Below, one piece after another: positions 55,341 through 64,000 of a stretch of DNA of 64,000 bases. Position 1 is the first letter of the stretch, and every line of letters starts with the position of its first letter. The notes beneath the pieces are model-generated. The model did not search any database. It was not told the DNA's origin and saw nothing but the letters and a program-made list of their open reading frames with translations. Made by a program: the position numbers and the translations under genes. Source of the stretch: Alkalibacillus salilacus (GTDB lineage Bacteria > Bacillota > Bacilli > Bacillales > Alkalibacillaceae); the NCBI RefSeq assembly GCF_030812915.1, contig NZ_JAUSTQ010000002.1, positions 1 to 64,000 on the forward strand. The letters are read 5' to 3'.

Positions 55341-56645
55341 TTATTCAGAAACAATCGTTTTGATTAATGCTGGAGCTTCAATTTGTTCACTCGTAATGGT
55401 CATATTGTGGTATAGTTTTTCTTTAATTGAATCTACATTCTCTTGATTACTGTGAATCGTTACAAGGGATTCGCCTTCTTCTACGTAATCGCCGACTTTC
55501 TTATTAAGAACTAATCCTACAGCTAAATCAATGACAGAATCCTTTGTCTGACGTCCTGCTCCTAATAAGCTAGCTGCCTGGCCGATTTCGTCAGCAATAA
55601 TTTCACTAACGTAACCAGATGTTTTAGCTGGTAGTTCAATTTGATATTTAGCATGTGGTAAACCATCAACATTGTCTACGACTGAAGCATCGCCGCCTTG
55701 AGATGAAAGGAAAGTTTTAAAGGTCTCAAGTGCTTGACCATTCTCGATCACGGCTTCTAATTTTTCACGAGCTTCAGCTAATGTTTCAGCCTGTCCACCT
55801 ACTACTACCATCTGACTACCCAGAGTTAATGATAATTCAGTTAAATCTTCTGGTCCTTCACCGCGTAATGTCTTAATGGCTTCTTCTACTTCTAAAGCAT
55901 TACCAATTGCTCGACCTAGTGGTTGTCCCATATCACTAATCACTGCCATCGTTTGTCGACCAACATTATTACCAATCGACACCATTGCCTTAGCGAGTTC
56001 AATTGATTCCTCTTCACTCTTCATAAAGGCACCTGCACCTGTTTTAACGTCTAAAACAATCGCATCAGCACCTGCAGCAATCTTCTTACTCATAATTGAG
56101 CTGGCGATGAGAGGAATCGAGTTAACAGTTGCAGTTACATCACGTAGACCATATAATTTTTTGTCTGCAGGTGTTAAATTACCTGATTGACCAATAACAG
56201 AAATTTTATTTTCATTCACTAGTCGGATAAACTCGTCATTTTCAATTTCAACGTGAAAACCTGGAACCGCTTCAAGCTTATCGATCGTACCTCCTGTATG
56301 TCCTAGTCCACGACCACTCATTTTCGCAACTGGAACGCCTACTGCTGCTACTAATGGTGCTAATACTAATGTAGTCGTATCACCAACCCCGCCAGTAGAG
56401 TGCTTATCAACCTTGATTCCTTCAATTGGTGATAAATCAATCGTATCGCCTGACTCAACCATACGCATAGTGAGTGTTGCACGTTCCTGTTCGGTCATCC
56501 CATTAAAATAGATTGCCATCGATAAGGCACTCGCTTGATAATCAGGGATGGTGCCGTCTGTATAACCATCGATAAAGAAATTAATTTCTTCATCTGTTAA
56601 AGCTATACCGTCACGTTTTTTTTCAATAATATCGTTCATGCGCAT
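55341..56645 (-). CDS. pdp: Pyrimidine-nucleoside phosphorylase
   Basis: It phosphorolyses uridine, thymidine and deoxyuridine to base and (deoxy)ribose 1-phosphate. The 434-residue protein has [13 protein letters not shown] near 81-93, the [11 protein letters not shown] motif near 115-125 and the phosphate/Ser region [12 protein letters not shown]. It follows punA by 14 bp. Its sugar-phosphate product is converted by DeoB in the same operon. B. subtilis keeps pdp in the dra-nupC-pdp operon instead. Confidence 0.96.
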   Translation of the reverse strand: MRMNDIIEKKRDGIALTDEEINFFIDGYTDGTIPDYQASALSMAIYFNGMTEQERATLTMRMVESGDTIDLSPIEGIKVDKHSTGGVGDTTTLVLAPLVAAVGVPVAKMSGRGLGHTGGTIDKLEAVPGFHVEIENDEFIRLVNENKISVIGQSGNLTPADKKLYGLRDVTATVNSIPLIASSIMSKKIAAGADAIVLDVKTGAGAFMKSEEESIELAKAMVSIGNNVGRQTMAVISDMGQPLGRAIGNALEVEEAIKTLRGEGPEDLTELSLTLGSQMVVVGGQAETLAEAREKLEAVIENGQALETFKTFLSSQGGDASVVDNVDGLPHAKYQIELPAKTSGYVSEIIADEIGQAASLLGAGRQTKDSVIDLAVGLVLNKKVGDYVEEGESLVTIHSNQENVDSIKEKLYHNMTITSEQIEAPALIKTIVSE

Positions 56646-56659
56646 TAAAAGCGCCTCCT

Positions 56660-57481
56660 TTACATCGTTTGTATAATTTGTTTCACGAGTTGAATGAATT
56701 GTTGTCTTACTTTTTCAGTTGTTTCAATAACTTCATCGTGGGAGAGCGGTTGATCCAAGATACCAGCTGCCATGTTAGAAATACATGAGATACCCAAGAC
56801 ATCAATGCCAGCATGGTTAGCTACAATAACTTCTGGTACTGTAGACATACCGACAGCATCGCCACCTAATGTTCTTAGCATTTTAACTTCACTTGCTGTC
56901 TCATATGTTGGTCCAGTATTACCTACATAAACACCTTTACGAACAGACAAATTTAAGTCTGCAGCAGCTGCTTCCGCTAATTTACGTAATTCACGGTCAT
57001 ACGCTTCTGACATATCAGGGAAACGCGGTCCAAGTTCATCAATATTTTTTCCGATTAGAGGGTTGTCCCCCATGTTGTTAATATGATCTTGAATAATCAT
57101 TAAATCACCAGGATCAAATGATTCATTAATGCCACCTGCAGCATTTGTCACTAATAGCTTTTCTACACCTAACTGTTTCATGACACGTACTGGGAATGTC
57201 ACATGTTGCATATCATAACCTTCATAATAGTGAAAACGCCCTTGCATAGCGACGACTTGTTTCCCTTGTAGTTTACCAACAACTAATTGTCCCTTATGAC
57301 CAGAAACGGTCGATTGAGGAAAATGTGGGATTTCAGAATATGAGATTGTAACTGGGTTTTCAATCTCTTCAGCTAATATCCCTAAACCAGAACCTAGAAT
57401 TAGACCGATTGTCGGTTTAGAAGCGTTTAATTGCTGAGTAATATATTGCTCAGATTCTTGAATTTGTTTTAAGACTGACAT
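56660..57481 (-). CDS. punA: Purine-nucleoside phosphorylase I
   Basis: It splits inosine and guanosine nucleosides with phosphate. At 273 residues it is a trimeric PNP-family enzyme; GLILGSGLG is near residues 27-35, with [19 protein letters not shown] and the [15 protein letters not shown] signature. The start is placed at 57481, where AAAAGGAG lies upstream; an in-frame extension of ten residues to 57511 runs through a hairpin. It is between deoB and pdp. Named pupG in B. subtilis. Confidence 0.95.
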   Translation of the reverse strand: MSVLKQIQESEQYITQQLNASKPTIGLILGSGLGILAEEIENPVTISYSEIPHFPQSTVSGHKGQLVVGKLQGKQVVAMQGRFHYYEGYDMQHVTFPVRVMKQLGVEKLLVTNAAGGINESFDPGDLMIIQDHINNMGDNPLIGKNIDELGPRFPDMSEAYDRELRKLAEAAAADLNLSVRKGVYVGNTGPTYETASEVKMLRTLGGDAVGMSTVPEVIVANHAGIDVLGISCISNMAAGILDQPLSHDEVIETTEKVRQQFIQLVKQIIQTM

Positions 57482-57517
57482 AACTCCATCTCCTTTTCGA
57501 TATCTTATCAAAACGCA

Positions 57518-57545
57518 GGGAAACAGTTTCAGCTAACTGTTTCCC
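57518..57545 (-). promoter_or_regulatory. Intercistronic hairpin between deoB and punA
   Basis: A perfect 11-bp stem (57518..57528 with 57535..57545) and a 6-nt loop. The minus-strand exit (CTGCGTTTTG) is not a strong T-run. It may be a weak terminator or an RNA-stability element that sets the ratio of DeoB to downstream enzymes. Confidence 0.6.
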
Positions 57546-57556
57546 AGACTATTTAA

Positions 57557-58735
57557 TTATTTAGTTAAATCGTTTAAAAAGCTTTGTCCGTGTTCCGGTT
57601 GCTTAGTCTTAAAGTTTTCAGCAACTGTTGCACCAATGTCGGCAAATGTTTGACGTTCTGACATCGCTTGTCCAGTAGAAATCCCTTTGTGATAAGCAAT
57701 TAATGGTACATATTCACGAGTGTGATCTGTTCCATGATGAATCGGATCATTACCGTGGTCAGCTGTAATTAATAATAAGTCATCTTCTTTTAATTTATCT
57801 AAGACTTCAGGTAAACGACGATCGAATTCTTCTAGAGCTTCACCATAACCTTGTGGGTCACGACGGTGGCCGTATTTAGCATCAAAATCAACCAAATTTA
57901 AGAAGTTTAAGCCATTAAAATCTTTATCCATGGATGCGACTAGTTTATCCATCCCATCAGAATTATCATCAGTGCGAATGGCTTCAGTCACACCTTCTTC
58001 ATCGTAAATGTCTGAAATCTTACCTAAGGCAACGACATCATAGCCATCGTCTTCTAGGAAGTTCATCACTGTACGACCAAAGGGTTTTAATGCATAGTCA
58101 TGACGATTAGATGTACGTTCAAATGATCCAGGTTCACCTACAAATGGGCGTGCAATGATACGACCAATCATGTATGGCTCGTCTTTCGTAATTTCTCGTG
58201 CAAACTCACAAATTTCATATAGCTCTTCGACTGGGATCACTTCTTCATGTGCCGCAATTTGTAAAACAGAGTCCGCTGATGTATAAACAATCAAAGCTCC
58301 TGTTTCAACATGCTCAGGACCTAATTCTTTAATAATTTCAGTACCAGAAGCAGGTTTATTGCCGATTACTTTCCGACCTGTCTTTTCTTCTAAACGCTTA
58401 ACAAGTTCGTCTGGGAATCCGTCTGGAAATACACGGAATGGTTGATCAATGCGTAGTCCCATAATTTCCCAATGACCTGTCATCGTATCTTTACCAGCTG
58501 ACGCTTCTACCATACGAGTATGATGAGCTTCTGGTTGGTCAATAGCTTGAACCCCTTCTACTTCACGAATATTACCTAGACCTAAACGTTCCATGTTAGG
58601 CATGTTCAAACCACCCATATGCTGCGCTGTATGACCTAGGGTGTCTGCACCAACATCATTAAAATGTTTAGCATCTGGTGCTTCTCCAATTCCCACAGAA
58701 TCCATAACAATTAAAAATACTCGATTAAATGACAT
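57557..58735 (-). CDS. deoB: Phosphopentomutase
   Basis: It interconverts ribose 1-phosphate or deoxyribose 1-phosphate and the 5-phosphate. The 392-residue alkaline-phosphatase-superfamily enzyme has the metal/active-site region [12 protein letters not shown], phosphorylated Thr in [10 protein letters not shown] (near 83-92) and the metal-binding [10 protein letters not shown] and TADHGNDP segments. The start at 58735 follows GGAGG; the ATG five codons earlier contains this SD in its coding stretch. It is the first gene of deoB-punA-pdp (drm in B. subtilis). Confidence 0.96.
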   Translation of the reverse strand: MSFNRVFLIVMDSVGIGEAPDAKHFNDVGADTLGHTAQHMGGLNMPNMERLGLGNIREVEGVQAIDQPEAHHTRMVEASAGKDTMTGHWEIMGLRIDQPFRVFPDGFPDELVKRLEEKTGRKVIGNKPASGTEIIKELGPEHVETGALIVYTSADSVLQIAAHEEVIPVEELYEICEFAREITKDEPYMIGRIIARPFVGEPGSFERTSNRHDYALKPFGRTVMNFLEDDGYDVVALGKISDIYDEEGVTEAIRTDDNSDGMDKLVASMDKDFNGLNFLNLVDFDAKYGHRRDPQGYGEALEEFDRRLPEVLDKLKEDDLLLITADHGNDPIHHGTDHTREYVPLIAYHKGISTGQAMSERQTFADIGATVAENFKTKQPEHGQSFLNDLTK

Positions 58736-58775
58736 GTTATAAACCTCCACTTTCTATCCTTTATCTTGATCTTTC

Positions 58776-58789
58776 TGTAACCGCTTCAA
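58776..58789 (-). promoter_or_regulatory. Probable CcpA cre site upstream of deoB
   Basis: The minus-strand sequence TTGAAGCGGTTACA matches the cre consensus TGNAANCGNWWNCA at every fixed position but the second. An adjacent partial match lies at 58793..58806. Position 40-55 bp upstream of deoB fits carbon catabolite repression of nucleoside use. No experimental support. Confidence 0.5.
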
Positions 58790-58846
58790 TTTTGAAAGCG
58801 AATTAATCTAAGGAAACGACTATCACTATATCATAATCTTGTTCCA

Positions 58847-59737
58847 TTATGCACGGGGATGAAAATCTTTATAAATTTCTGTCAATCTTGCTTTTGATAC
58901 GTGTGTATAAATTTGAGTCGTCGATATATCAGCATGACCCAACATCTCTTGTACTGCTCGTAAATCAGCCCCATTCTCTAATAAATGCGTAGCAAACGAA
59001 TGGCGCAGCATATGAGGCGTGATCTCTTTAAAAATATGTTGCTCACGTGCATGCTTTTTTAGTACTTTCCAAAAACCTTGCCTAGTCATGGTATTCCCTC
59101 GATGGTTTAAGAATAACGCCTGATTTGTTTGATTTTTTAACAATTTGTGACGTCCATAATCAACATAATTTTGAATGGCTTCTTGTGCATGCTTACCAAG
59201 TGGGACAATCCGTTCCTTTCCACCTTTACCAACAATTCGAACGAATCCCATCAGAAGATGGAGGTCATCAATTGTTAACGACAGCAATTCAGAAATACGT
59301 AACCCTGTCGCATAAAGTGTCTCAAACATGGCTTGATTACGTAAATCTATCGGTTTATCACCTGAAACACTTAATAATCGCTCGACCTCATCATTAGTTA
59401 ATACTTTTGGTAGTTGGCGTTCTGATTTTGGTCGTTCAATATGTAAAGTGGGATCATGTGAAATTTGATATTCACGCACAATAAACTGATGAAAAGATCT
59501 TAAGGTTGAAATCATTCTAGTTATACTAGCTGATGATTTACCATTTACTTTCATCTCATTTAGCAAGCCTCTAATATGGTGACGTTCTATTGCCTCAAGC
59601 GACGAAATATCTTCAGTTTCGGTTAAATAGGATATGTACTGTTTTAGGTCACGGCGATACGACTGAATCGAATTATCTGCCAACCCTTTTTCAATTTTTA
59701 AAAAATGTAAAAAATCTTGTGTGGCATCATTAATCAT
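58847..59737 (-). CDS. xerD: Site-specific tyrosine recombinase XerD
   Basis: It resolves chromosome dimers at dif with its partner XerC/CodV. The 296-residue protein has an N-terminal SAM-like DNA-binding domain (about 1-90) and a catalytic domain with Arg in ATGLRISELLSL, HMLRHSFATHLL and the Tyr nucleophile in STTQIYTHV. It is a core gene (ripX in B. subtilis), between fur and deoB, and not a mark of a mobile element. Confidence 0.96.
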   Translation of the reverse strand: MINDATQDFLHFLKIEKGLADNSIQSYRRDLKQYISYLTETEDISSLEAIERHHIRGLLNEMKVNGKSSASITRMISTLRSFHQFIVREYQISHDPTLHIERPKSERQLPKVLTNDEVERLLSVSGDKPIDLRNQAMFETLYATGLRISELLSLTIDDLHLLMGFVRIVGKGGKERIVPLGKHAQEAIQNYVDYGRHKLLKNQTNQALFLNHRGNTMTRQGFWKVLKKHAREQHIFKEITPHMLRHSFATHLLENGADLRAVQEMLGHADISTTQIYTHVSKARLTEIYKDFHPRA

Positions 59738-59833
59738 AATCTGGACCCCTTTTAGATCAAGCTAAGGTGCATCAACTTAATTATAACATGGCTCATTCTA
59801 AATGTACGCCACCATGCTTATTTAATAGCCATC

Positions 59834-59867
59834 ATAAAAGGCCTTTTTCAATTTTGAAAAAGGCCTT
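59834..59867 (-). terminator. Intrinsic terminator after fur
   Basis: A perfect 13-bp stem (59838..59850 with 59855..59867) with a 4-nt loop, 13 bp past the fur stop. Confidence 0.88.
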
Positions 59868-59880
59868 ATCACATATTAAT

Positions 59881-60318
59881 TTAATTATGACAATTCTTGC
59901 ATACCCCATGAAAGGTTAAACGATGGTCACGAACATCAAATTCAAATTTTGATTCGACAATGTCTTCTACATCACCGAGCAAATCTTCTTCAATCTCTGT
60001 AACTGAACCGCATTCAACACAGACTAAATGGTGATGAAAATGTTCAGCTCCTTCTTTTCTTAAATCATAACGTGAAACCCCGTCACCGAAATTGATTTTA
60101 TCAACAACTTTAAGCTCGGTTAATAATTCTAGTGTCCGATAAACAGTCGCCAAACCAATTTCTGGCGCTTTATCTTTCACGAGGAGATAGACATCTTCTG
60201 CACTTAAATGGTCTTGTTCACGCTCTAGCAACACTCGGACAGTCGCCTCGCGTTGAGGTGTTAATTTATAACTTTGTGAGTGCAATTGCTTCTTTATGTT
60301 TTCAATACGGTCTTCCAC
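59881..60318 (-). CDS. fur: Ferric uptake regulator Fur
   Basis: An iron-responsive repressor of 145 residues. It has a winged-helix DNA-binding N-terminal domain (YKLTPQREATVRVLLE...GLATVYRTLELL) and a metal-binding C-terminal domain with HFHHHLVCVECG and FHGVCKNC. The start is a GTG at 60318, preceded by GGGGAG and giving VEDRIENIKKQLHSQSYKL, equal to the B. subtilis N terminus; an upstream ATG at 60345 gives an unmatched extension. It lies between spoIIM and xerD. Confidence 0.96.
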   Translation of the reverse strand: MEDRIENIKKQLHSQSYKLTPQREATVRVLLEREQDHLSAEDVYLLVKDKAPEIGLATVYRTLELLTELKVVDKINFGDGVSRYDLRKEGAEHFHHHLVCVECGSVTEIEEDLLGDVEDIVESKFEFDVRDHRLTFHGVCKNCHN

Positions 60319-60428
60319 TCGTATCTCTCCCCTCATGTCATACACTCATATTATAAAAAACGGGAGGTAGAGTGTCAAATTATAATAATTTTAAATTGCT
60401 CATAAAAATCATTATCTTTTTATAATAA

Positions 60429-61061
60429 TTACAATTTATCAGCCATCCAACTTAAGGCATGAAAGGAAACCGAAACTTCCACTAACGAACCGAAACAAAC
60501 TAACACAATCCCAATCACATAGGATTTTAAATAATGTCGGGTTGCATCTCCTAATGTCCGTGAACTTTGATGCTTAATAAATAAAATTCTCAAGACGTGT
60601 AACGTAAATACAATACTACTTGTTGTCATAATGAGATAAGCTGCGACAATGAATACATTCTGTGGCGCAATAGCTAATAATGATAAGAAAAAACCTTGCC
60701 ATGATAATTGATGGACTAAAAACCCTACTGTAAATCCAACGACAACGCCTTTAAAAAATAACAAAAACCAAGCAACTGGTAATCCCACAAACGACAAACC
60801 AAATAGAAATATAAATGTTAGAAACTTACCATGCGTCCATAGTGAGTCTGTTAGATCAGACAGCCATATTCTTGATTCGTTTTGAACGGATTGAAAATAT
60901 TGTTCAACAAAGAAAAATAAATCTTGTTGTTGTAAGAAATCAAGACTACTAACCATCATTGAACCAAACACAACCCCGATTGACCACAAAATAAATAGAA
61001 AGACGTAAAGACTCAAATAAGGTTGGACGGGTATTGTCAGTGCATTAGGCCAATACTTCAT
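60429..61061 (-). CDS. spoIIM: Stage II sporulation protein M
   Basis: A 210-residue polytopic membrane protein (about five helices) of the DMP complex with SpoIID and SpoIIP, which drives engulfment of the forespore by peptidoglycan hydrolysis. The start at 61061 follows GGAGG at seven bases; the ATG six codons upstream overlaps the SD. Position next to fur and the endonuclease Q gene agrees with B. subtilis. Confidence 0.92.
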   Translation of the reverse strand: MKYWPNALTIPVQPYLSLYVFLFILWSIGVVFGSMMVSSLDFLQQQDLFFFVEQYFQSVQNESRIWLSDLTDSLWTHGKFLTFIFLFGLSFVGLPVAWFLLFFKGVVVGFTVGFLVHQLSWQGFFLSLLAIAPQNVFIVAAYLIMTTSSIVFTLHVLRILFIKHQSSRTLGDATRHYLKSYVIGIVLVCFGSLVEVSVSFHALSWMADKL

Positions 61062-61139
61062 GCGATATCCTCCATTCATTTCAACTCTATTAAAACCCTA
61101 TGTTAATAGAAATAAATGTAGAACATCTATCTTTTAAAA

Positions 61140-62303
61140 TTAATTCATTTTACCATATCGGCCCCCACCACCCGGAGTAATAGCTAAATTACCTTCACGT
61201 AAAGCTATAATTCGAGAAGCGATTTGCTCATTTGTTACAGTTTGGATCTCTTCAAAGCTTGCATCATGAATCACATACATATCATGATGTAGATGCTTCC
61301 TTAATTTTGATAATGATTTAGGGCCTAATCCAGGAATATATTTTAATGGTACTTGTGAGATATAAGGAGGCCGTTTCGGTTTGACTATATGGCCTTGGCT
61401 CATAGCTATTTCATTTATACGATTTGGTACACCCTTTAATATTTTGGTTGAATGACAATATTCACATTGCGATGGATTATGAATTTGACGATGACAAGAC
61501 TGACAAACTGATGAATAATACTTGCCTAGCTTGGGATTTAAACCATAGTTATAGCTGACTTTCGACTCACCCTTCTCTGATAAGGCTTGTCTAAGCGAAT
61601 CAAAGCTTGGCTGTTCCAACGATAACGCTTGATATTCTCGACCTATCATTTCTAACGAATGTGCATCTGAATTCGTTAGAAAAGTATAATCTTTTAATTC
61701 ACTAATAACATTCGCCATAGATGTATCGCAACTCAAACCAAGTTCAATTGCATCAATATCATTGGGCTCAAAAACTTCAGACAGGTGTGTCTTAACGCCT
61801 TTTCCGTACAAGCTTTTAAACGGTGTGAAAATATGTGCTGGTATGAATAACCCGCTACGAGCTTTTACTTCAGACTGTAATGTTTGAGCATCACAATAGA
61901 TCCTTTGTGAACTTAAGTGAGGATTACTCACATAAGACTGGTACCAATTTGAAAATGATTTCATTTGTTTTAATGTTGGAACATAACACAAAACGTGAAT
62001 AGGACCAGAACAATTGTGATCATAGAGTTCAATTTCACTACCAAGTAAAATCGTTAACTCTCCATCTGATAAACCTCCTCCTTCTAATTCCTCGAAACCA
62101 TGCTCCTGTACTAACTCAAGACACTCTTCGAAAACGAATGGTGAATGTGCATCAATTATGCCAATCATATCGAGCCCTTTTGCTTCTTTGACAAATGAAA
62201 TAATTTGATGAAGAGTTAGCTGATCTGATGCCGTAATTTTTACAGCCTGATTCTCTTTAGTACGACCGATATGAATATGGCCATCAAAATAATAGGTTTG
62301 CAT
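61140..62303 (-). CDS. Endonuclease Q family DNA repair protein (YqxK)
   Basis: A 387-residue protein with an N-terminal PHP metal-dependent domain (DGHIHIGR at 8-15, GIIDAHSPF near 50, NSDAHSLEM near 225), a zinc-ribbon with CQSCHRQ and CEYCHS (about 276-297) and a C-terminal helix-hairpin-helix part (YIPGLGPKSLSKLRKHL near 341). This is the EndoQ architecture, an endonuclease that nicks 5' of deaminated bases and abasic sites. The homologue in B. subtilis is yqxK. It lies between nudF and spoIIM. Confidence 0.88.
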   Translation of the reverse strand: MQTYYFDGHIHIGRTKENQAVKITASDQLTLHQIISFVKEAKGLDMIGIIDAHSPFVFEECLELVQEHGFEELEGGGLSDGELTILLGSEIELYDHNCSGPIHVLCYVPTLKQMKSFSNWYQSYVSNPHLSSQRIYCDAQTLQSEVKARSGLFIPAHIFTPFKSLYGKGVKTHLSEVFEPNDIDAIELGLSCDTSMANVISELKDYTFLTNSDAHSLEMIGREYQALSLEQPSFDSLRQALSEKGESKVSYNYGLNPKLGKYYSSVCQSCHRQIHNPSQCEYCHSTKILKGVPNRINEIAMSQGHIVKPKRPPYISQVPLKYIPGLGPKSLSKLRKHLHHDMYVIHDASFEEIQTVTNEQIASRIIALREGNLAITPGGGGRYGKMN

Positions 62304-62307
62304 CTAT

Positions 62308-62859
62308 TTATTCACCCTTTAGACGTTCAACCATGACGTAATAGATCGCCTGAATTGTTTTTGCATCATGGATGCGTTCCATTTTAACCAAATCTAATGC
62401 TTCTTCTACTGTTACCTCAATTAGGTCAACGAATTCATCTTCGTCCATATCAGGGCGTTGCTCTAATAGGTTTAATCCTGTTGCTTGATATAAGTAAATA
62501 ATTTCATCAGCAAAACCTGGCGATGTGTAATAGGAAACCAAATAGTCAAGTTGGTTTGCCTGATAACCTGTTTCCTCTTCTAACTCACGGTTTGCTGTTA
62601 TTTTAGGCTCTTCTCCTTCTTCCAATTTTCCAGCTGGAATCTCAATAATACTTTTCCCTAATGCTTTACGGTATTGTTCGACCATCACGATCCGACCTTC
62701 ATCTGTAAGGGCTAAAATACCAACAGCTCCAGGATGCCTCACTAATTCCCGCTTTGATACCTGCCCATCAGGAAGTTCAACATCTTCTACGTCAACATTA
62801 ATAACTTTTCCTTTATAAATAGATTCTGTATGGATTGTTTTCTCAAAAAATTTACTCAA
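62308..62859 (-). CDS. nudF: ADP-ribose pyrophosphatase NudF
   Basis: A 183-residue Nudix hydrolase that cleaves ADP-ribose to AMP and ribose 5-phosphate. The Nudix box GKLEEGEEPKITANRELEEETGY lies at about 77-99, with the catalytic glutamates of RELEEETG in place. It is 4 bp upstream of the endonuclease Q gene and probably co-transcribed. Its promoter and that of the divergent MBL gene share the 225-bp gap 62860-63084. Confidence 0.94.
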   Translation of the reverse strand: MSKFFEKTIHTESIYKGKVINVDVEDVELPDGQVSKRELVRHPGAVGILALTDEGRIVMVEQYRKALGKSIIEIPAGKLEEGEEPKITANRELEEETGYQANQLDYLVSYYTSPGFADEIIYLYQATGLNLLEQRPDMDEDEFVDLIEVTVEEALDLVKMERIHDAKTIQAIYYVMVERLKGE

Positions 62860-63084
62860 ATTAGTTCACCTCGTATTCATTTTATCATAACTAAGTCAGA
62901 TTATATGGAGGATCGAGCACACTTTACTAGTCAGATGAGAGAAGATCATATATGTTACAACAACAAAATAATCTTCCCATTTTGGTTTGTGCTCATTTTT
63001 TCAAAAGAAATTAATCGTCATGATAATTACTTTAATATTAGAGAGAATAAAGTGGTATCTAGACAATTTTGAGGAGGCTTTTAA

Positions 63085-63939
63085 ATGGATAAAGATATGA
63101 ACTATGGTGATGATTATAAATATATCCCGGCAACTTCTATAGGCAGCGGTGTCGGAATTAATGTATTGCCAGATTTGTACAGCCATACTATCCAGATCGT
63201 TAATATAATTTTAGTTGGCAGTAGTAAGGAAGACTTTGTTTTAGTCGATGCAGGAATGCCTGAATCTGCAAACGAGATCATTTCTGTTGTAGAAGAACGT
63301 TTTGGTCCAAATAGTCGTCCTAAGGCAATCATCTTAACACATGGTCATTTCGATCATGTTGGTGCAATAATCGACTTGATTGACCACTGGAAAATTCCTG
63401 TTTATGCTCATGAGTTAGAGTTACCTTTTTTAACAGGAGAAAAGAGCTATCCAGAACCAGATCCTTCAGTTGAAGGTGGTATGGTGGCAAAGCTATCATC
63501 AATGTTCCCTAATGAGCCTGTCAACTTAGGAGAGTATGTAGAAAAACTCCCTTCTGATAGAAGTGTCCCATATATGTCTGGTTTTAATTGGATTCATACA
63601 CCTGGGCACACGCCAGGACATATTTCGTTATTCAGAGAAGATGACAGAACACTAATTGTAGGAGACGCATTTATTACAGTTAAACAAGAATCCCTTTTAA
63701 AAGTGTTAACGCAACAACAGGAAATAAGCGGACCACCAAGGTACCTCACACCTGATTGGAAAGCTGCGAAGGAATCAGTCGAAAAATTACAACAGTTGAA
63801 CCCGTCTGTTGCCATTACAGGCCACGGAATGCCGATATCTGGTGAATTATTATCGGAGAGTTTAGAGAAATTGGTTCAAGATTTCGATCATATTGCTGTG
63901 CCCGATTACGGTGAATATGTTAATAGGGATGAACATTAA
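63085..63939 (+). CDS. MBL-fold metallo-hydrolase of unknown substrate
   Basis: A 284-residue soluble metallo-beta-lactamase-fold protein. The metal ligands are seen in THGHFDH (about 91-97), TPGHTPGH (about 172-179), VGDAF (about 192-196) and TGHGMP (about 251-256). GAGGAGG precedes the ATG by seven bases. It has no signal peptide. The subfamily resembles YqjP/ GloB-like hydrolases and I cannot name the substrate. It is encoded on the plus strand, divergent from nudF, and is the last gene here. Confidence 0.85.
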   Translation: MDKDMNYGDDYKYIPATSIGSGVGINVLPDLYSHTIQIVNIILVGSSKEDFVLVDAGMPESANEIISVVEERFGPNSRPKAIILTHGHFDHVGAIIDLIDHWKIPVYAHELELPFLTGEKSYPEPDPSVEGGMVAKLSSMFPNEPVNLGEYVEKLPSDRSVPYMSGFNWIHTPGHTPGHISLFREDDRTLIVGDAFITVKQESLLKVLTQQQEISGPPRYLTPDWKAAKESVEKLQQLNPSVAITGHGMPISGELLSESLEKLVQDFDHIAVPDYGEYVNRDEH

Positions 63940-64000
63940 CAAAGACTATAATGTAAATGTCTATAAATTCTTCATTGTAAACAAAAAGCTCTTCTCTTCC

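Noticed and set aside
58847-59737. Tyrosine recombinase as sign of an integrated element
   Set aside because: It is XerD by its motifs and its conserved place next to fur and deoB; no element boundaries were seen.
62830-63072. An 80-codon plus-strand ORF just before the MBL gene
   Set aside because: There is no Shine-Dalgarno at its ATG and it begins inside nudF; most of it is the shared intergenic promoter region.

Overview
The window comes from a low-GC, endospore-forming member of the Bacillaceae. Spore genes (spoIVA, spoVIF, ypeB/sleB, spmAB, the spoVA cluster, spoIIAA-spoIIAB-sigF, dacF, spoIIM), menaquinone genes (hepS-menG-hepT), a menaquinol:cytochrome c reductase (qcrABC) and bacillithiol reductase (ypdA) all point there. 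Gene order follows, with gaps, the qcr-to-nudF stretch of the Bacillus subtilis chromosome. Several acidic proteins, including a Glu/Gly/Ser tail on QcrC, would suit a halophilic or alkaliphilic genus, but this is only an inference. No rRNA, tRNA, CRISPR array, prophage or transposase gene was seen. All genes except fer, ppa and a terminal metallo-hydrolase lie on the minus strand, so transcription runs from high to low coordinates.

Layout. 1-3100: ypjA, a small membrane ORF and qcrABC. 3246-9921: ypiF-ypiB-ypiA, then shikimate genes aroA-aroB-aroC and cheR. 10080-13413: ndk, hepT-menG-hepS and hbs (HU), with a long structured hbs leader. 13850-16853: spoIVA, a YphF-type lipoprotein, yphE and spoVIF. 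16921-22508: gpsA, der, an S1-domain protein, plsC, cmk and a PilZ protein. 22600-24754: ypeB-sleB germination pair. 24879-30876: ansA-ypdA, gudB, ddl, a MecA-type adaptor and ypbD. 30887-34298: recQ-ypbB, and on the plus strand fer and ppa. 34345-41063: resABCDE and rluB. 41147-45124: spmA-spmB-dacB, ypuI, scpA-scpB. 45211-45493: a GC-rich insertion with terminal inverted repeats. 45545-47800: ribT, ppiB, lysA. 47920-54017: spoVA cluster and spoIIA operon. 54044-63939: dacF, the deoB-punA-pdp nucleoside operon, xerD, fur, spoIIM, endonuclease Q, nudF and an MBL-fold hydrolase.

The genes fall into a few working groups: respiration (menaquinone synthesis, qcr, and cytochrome c maturation by Res proteins with the ResDE sensor), aromatic precursor synthesis (chorismate feeds menaquinone), forespore regulation and spore maturation/germination, and nucleoside salvage under probable catabolite control.

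The window is mostly conserved core genome, and I found no convincing new multi-gene system. The points most worth a second look are: the roughly 283-bp GC-rich MITE-like element between scpA and an orphan ribT; a hairpin at the left edge that buries the Shine-Dalgarno of the next gene; the hbs leader with two inverted repeats; the joint absence of trp/his/tyr genes and of mtrB/folE from their usual places; and a near-consensus cre site in front of deoB.
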